Shown in pieces: positions 5,901 through 7,120 of a stretch of 7,120 nucleotides of DNA. The translations under genes were made by a program, and so were the position numbers. The stretch lies in contig CAAFJI010000244.1 of the NCBI GenBank assembly GCA_900763175.1, positions 1 through 7,120 of the forward strand, in the 5' to 3' direction. Each line of letters starts with the position of its first letter. The first letter of the stretch is position 1. The notes under the pieces were generated by a model, which saw nothing but the letters and a program-made list of their open reading frames with translations, had not been told where the DNA came from and searched no databases. The DNA is from Lachnospiraceae bacterium. GTDB taxonomy: Bacteria > Bacillota > Clostridia > Lachnospirales > Lachnospiraceae.

Positions 5901-7120
5901 TGTTAAAGAAATGTGAGGATGAGAACCGCAATGCGACATCAGAGGAACAGAAAATCTTATCCAGGTACGTCGGCTGGGGAGGTCTTGCAGATGCATTTGA
6001 TGAGACAAAAGCTGCATGGGAGACAGAATATCTGGAATTAAAGACGGTTCTTACACCAGAGGAATATGCTGCAGCCAGAGCTTCCACGTTAAATGCTCAT
6101 TATACACAGCCGATTGTGATTGAAAGTATGTATCAGGTGTTGGAGAATCTGGGATTTACAAAAGGAAATATCCTGGAGCCGTCTATGGGAGTCGGGAACT
6201 TCTTTGGAATGCTTCCAGAGAATCTAAATCAGTCCAAACTCTATGGTGTGGAACTGGACAGTATCAGCGGTAGAATTGCAAAGCTACTCTATCCAGATGC
6301 CAATATTCAGATCAAAGGTTTTGAGAAGACAGATTATCCTAATGATTTTTTTGATGTGGCGATTGGAAATGTGCCATTTGGTGCATACAAGGTCAATGAC
6401 CGTCAGTATGATCGCTACAATTTCATGATCCATGATTACTTTCTCGCCAAGACGATAGATCAGTTACGTCCAGGTGGTGTGGCGGCACTGATCACAACAA
6501 AGGGAACTATGGATAAGGCGTCACCGGAAGTCCGGAAATATCTGGCAGAGCGGGCAGATCTGTTGGGAGCAATCCGACTGCCGAACACAGCTTTTAAGGC
6601 AAATGCGGGAACAGAAGTCAGTGCTGATATCTTGTTTTTCCAAAAGAGGGAAAGCCTTACGAAAGAAATGCCGGAATGGATAAATCTGGATAGTGATGTC
6701 AATGGAATTACGGTCAATCAGTATTTTGTTCAGCATCCGGAAATGATTCTGGGTGAGATGAAAGAAGTGTCCGGTCCGTATGGCATGGAAACAACATGTG
6801 CTCCAATGGAAGGAGCTGATTTGGAATTACAGTTACAAGAAGCTGTGAAACAAATTAAGGGAAGCATGGTACCGGCAGTAGATGTGGAAACAGAACTGGA
6901 TGAGATGCCAGAGAGTATTCCGGCTGATCCGAATGTTAGAAATTACAGCTATACGGTGGTAGATGATCAGGTATATTATCGTGTCAACTCTTTGATGAAT
7001 CAGGTGAAAATGCCTGCAGCCACTGCAGAACGTGTAAAAGGCATGGTTGCAATCCGTGATACCGTTCGTGAGCTGATCGCCATGCAGATGGAAGAATTTG
7101 TCACAGACGAAGAAATCCAA
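2990..7120 (+). CDS. LtrC-like protein with N6-DNA methylase domain, 3' end missing
   Basis: Hand translation gives 1377 codons with no stop up to the window end. Residues 1-120 (FPEQLLIYAQRP, W-x-KKGSKGIALID, YVFDV) resemble the ArdC/LtrC N-terminal region thought to bind single-stranded DNA. Residues 293-404 are a polar linker read from the DNA of the nested tnpV gene, followed by the clamp-binding motif QLSLF (406-410). Two related domains follow (433-536 and 649-752), each with an FLK-x-EYGTGG motif. Residues from 945 begin the core: FRITDDELGQG, YVGWGG (993-998), methylase motif I EPSMGVGNF (1063-1071), then GVELD, and motif IV as NVPF (1127-1130) instead of NPPY/F. The family normally continues into an SNF2-type helicase, expected beyond 7120. 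Proteins of this kind lie in the DNA-processing region of Tn1549-like elements. Their likely role is protecting, unwinding or modifying transferred DNA; activity as a methylase is unproven. Confidence 0.93.
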   Translation, partial: MANKLYAMEQLTEEVAKDVAASPQEWMRFLNTASRLYKYTFPEQLLIYAQRPEATAVASMEIWNQKMYCWIKKGSKGIALIDNTSGPKTKLRYVFDVQDTYKVRNLGKDPQLWNLPVEGEQLVADYLQEQLSLEDIEGGLAESLHQAAKESMQEWLPDALEELRLDVTGTFLEELDEQNQEVEFRELMTNSVWYVLLNRCGLDAQEYLDAEDFRYITDFNQLKVLGHLGSAVNEISRPVLMQIGRYVLNDLENDLKTVAKEKEVAYNKFNTLIRESNTDNTEDREEKKEETDYERNQLQPERRVSDSRYQPGRDERNHREVRNDEERVSEKPQGSQVQHSDTAEPSGQSPDGDRQSGKAESRQPDERTSGERSGTGQNGRRDGMDQTHEPDQGTGRGAGDSGDYLQLSLFPTEEEQLGEIRKAAAALEQPAAFLISDEVVNDILRTGSGQKNTLFHITARLIEGLDNEEMRSFLKDEYGTGGKGFTIDGQKISIWYDNDGIRIRRGDSARRNFDRMVTWEEAANRIRDMYEDGNYVDNLISNNAIEQEQEEMTNLLALHFRDTCRNWEKKQSYSDWQDVVSGAWTDQEEADAIVYRFEWLQKYMDENPGDYHRWEIQHNPEYLQRFQDLQRERSWVDQKFTVERPALSFITQDEIDAVLRRGGITAGGRNRIYEYFMEHHDMKDAAEFLKNEYGTGGASPGIPGAYESDASHDAKGLKLAKGKIGSPEVEILLKWNKVAERVRQLIRTDDFLSPEELEKYEERQEAQRLADLEEAQQMLGEQLEQDTLTAEDITDLRLVDLEYMSGTRTRIHDFDCKVKGEVNRLQYTLEYHDDGEGFTIHTEKDDIWNRMSTQELERLDVKLGQEVLYYHYHNKTVNADTLDELREIREEIMEEESSYFTAISQRVWTDYDKKEKELSGEAEVSEEKESLEEINGIAEPIQATNFRITDDELGQGTPKEKFRANIMAIQLLKKCEDENRNATSEEQKILSRYVGWGGLADAFDETKAAWETEYLELKTVLTPEEYAAARASTLNAHYTQPIVIESMYQVLENLGFTKGNILEPSMGVGNFFGMLPENLNQSKLYGVELDSISGRIAKLLYPDANIQIKGFEKTDYPNDFFDVAIGNVPFGAYKVNDRQYDRYNFMIHDYFLAKTIDQLRPGGVAALITTKGTMDKASPEVRKYLAERADLLGAIRLPNTAFKANAGTEVSADILFFQKRESLTKEMPEWINLDSDVNGITVNQYFVQHPEMILGEMKEVSGPYGMETTCAPMEGADLELQLQEAVKQIKGSMVPAVDVETELDEMPESIPADPNVRNYSYTVVDDQVYYRVNSLMNQVKMPAATAERVKGMVAIRDTVRELIAMQMEEFVTDEEIQ
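3762..3790 (+). promoter_or_regulatory. Predicted sigma-A promoter inside the large gene, upstream of tnpV
   Basis: TTGCAA at 3762-3767 (four of six consensus bases) and a perfect TATAAT at 3785-3790 are separated by exactly 17 bases. Transcription would begin near 3797, giving a leader of about 70 bases before the tnpV start at 3867. Both boxes lie in codons of the large gene. The match is good, but AT-rich coding DNA gives chance hits; the position just ahead of a nested gene with its own ribosome site raises confidence. Confidence 0.6.
3851..3857 (+). promoter_or_regulatory. Strong Shine-Dalgarno site of the nested tnpV gene
   Basis: AAGGAGG, a full match to the anti-Shine-Dalgarno core, ends nine bases before the ATG at 3867. 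It selects this ATG over the in-frame GTG at 3810, which has no ribosome site. In the large gene the same bases fall in a Lys/Glu-coding stretch (EEKKEE). Confidence 0.88.
3867..4211 (+). CDS. tnpV: TnpV-like transposon-encoded protein, nested out of frame in the large gene
   Basis: This complete 114-residue protein lies entirely within the large gene, in the +1 frame. It carries the features I know for the TnpV family: the start MREISYSQNGEYQIPD, a GKYG-x-MRKEYL-x-NH block (about 27-40), a long central helix (LDSHLMEIDSQARQRVD), a DKMADGMAW-x-RHMNQIKAQAEE segment, and the ending IIYS. Its length is typical. TnpV was named in Tn4451-type mobilizable elements and its function is unknown; helical and charged, it has no transposase catalytic motif, membrane segment or signal peptide. 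A strong ribosome site and a predicted promoter precede it. No terminator follows, and the TAA stop (4209-4211) overlaps the clamp-motif codons of the host gene. The family resemblance and ribosome site make chance unlikely. The frame through it in the large gene is low-complexity, so the tnpV frame is probably the older one. Confidence 0.88.
   Translation: MREISYSQNGEYQIPDISLEETRGTIGKYGMMRKEYLRNHKVARFNILTLQNRLDSHLMEIDSQARQRVDNLMNELLEKDPAPDKMADGMAWTRHMNQIKAQAEELVIQEIIYS
4205..4219 (+). other. Sliding-clamp-binding motif QLSLF in the large protein
   Basis: Codons CAG TTA AGC CTG TTC encode QLSLF, residues 406-410 of the large protein. This equals the consensus pentapeptide QL(S/D)LF by which bacterial polymerases, MutS and other proteins bind the DnaN beta clamp. 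It sits at the end of the disordered linker, the usual exposed setting for such motifs. Binding is inferred from the motif only. Confidence 0.65.
4286..5245 (+). repeat. Duplicated EYGTGG domain within the large protein
   Basis: Two stretches of about 104 codons (4286-4597 and 4934-5245) encode related domains. Both begin with FLIS-DE or FIT-QDE, then a VxxxLR segment, reach FLK-[DN]-EYGTGG (residues 477-482 and 692-697), and end with a WEEAANRIRDM or WNKVAERVRQL helix and a DGNYV or DDFL close. The second copy holds a longer loop after EYGTGG, ending in DAKGLKL. A 112-residue helical spacer with many Trp, Asp and Glu lies between them. Function unknown. Confidence 0.65.

Noticed and set aside
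6243..6428. 61-residue + strand open frame inside the methylase domain
   Set aside because: It overlaps motif-bearing methylase codons, has no Shine-Dalgarno site and gives a composition resembling no known family, unlike the nested tnpV.
1..7120. CRISPR array, tRNA/rRNA genes, insertion-sequence ends or attachment repeats
   Set aside because: No regularly spaced short repeats, RNA gene motifs or terminal inverted repeats were seen; the only repeats are in-frame protein-domain duplications.

Overview
The window looks like part of an integrative and conjugative element (ICE) of the Tn1549/CTn type from a gut Firmicute, most likely a Lachnospiraceae-like Clostridia. The grounds are moderate GC content, strong AGGAGG-type ribosome sites, a Cna-B/SpaA-type surface protein with a Gram-positive sorting signal, a DUF5688 protein, a TnpV protein, and a very large LtrC-like protein with an N6-adenine methylase domain. 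This assignment is inferred from protein families, not from a database match. All supported genes are on the + strand.

Layout. Positions 1-1584 are the 3' part of a wall-anchored, multi-domain Cna-B protein, followed by a good intrinsic terminator at 1624-1651. Next come a tiny, very basic ORF (1686-1826) and a DUF5688 gene (1833-2921), tightly coupled to each other, then a weaker hairpin (2943-2972). From 2990 one reading frame stays open without a stop to the end of the window (1377 codons, 3' end missing). It encodes an LtrC-like protein with an ArdC-like N-terminal region, a polar linker, two copies of an EYGTGG-containing domain and an N6-methylase fold. Its expected SNF2-type helicase part would lie beyond the window.

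The most striking feature is a complete tnpV-like gene (3867-4211, 114 aa) nested in the +1 frame inside the large gene. It has its own consensus Shine-Dalgarno site and, further upstream, a near-consensus sigma-A promoter (TTGCAA-17-TATAAT at 3762-3790), also inside the large gene. The large protein reads the same DNA as a Gly/Arg/Asp/Glu/Ser/Gln-rich linker. Immediately at the tnpV stop codon it produces QLSLF, the textbook consensus for binding the DNA polymerase sliding clamp. One stretch of DNA thus seems to specify a small mobile-element protein, a disordered tether and a clamp-binding peptide.

Functionally the window joins a surface adhesin/pilin-like protein, which could help donor-recipient contact, to genes of the ICE DNA-processing and establishment module. 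No tRNA, rRNA, CRISPR array, insertion-sequence end or attachment site was seen.
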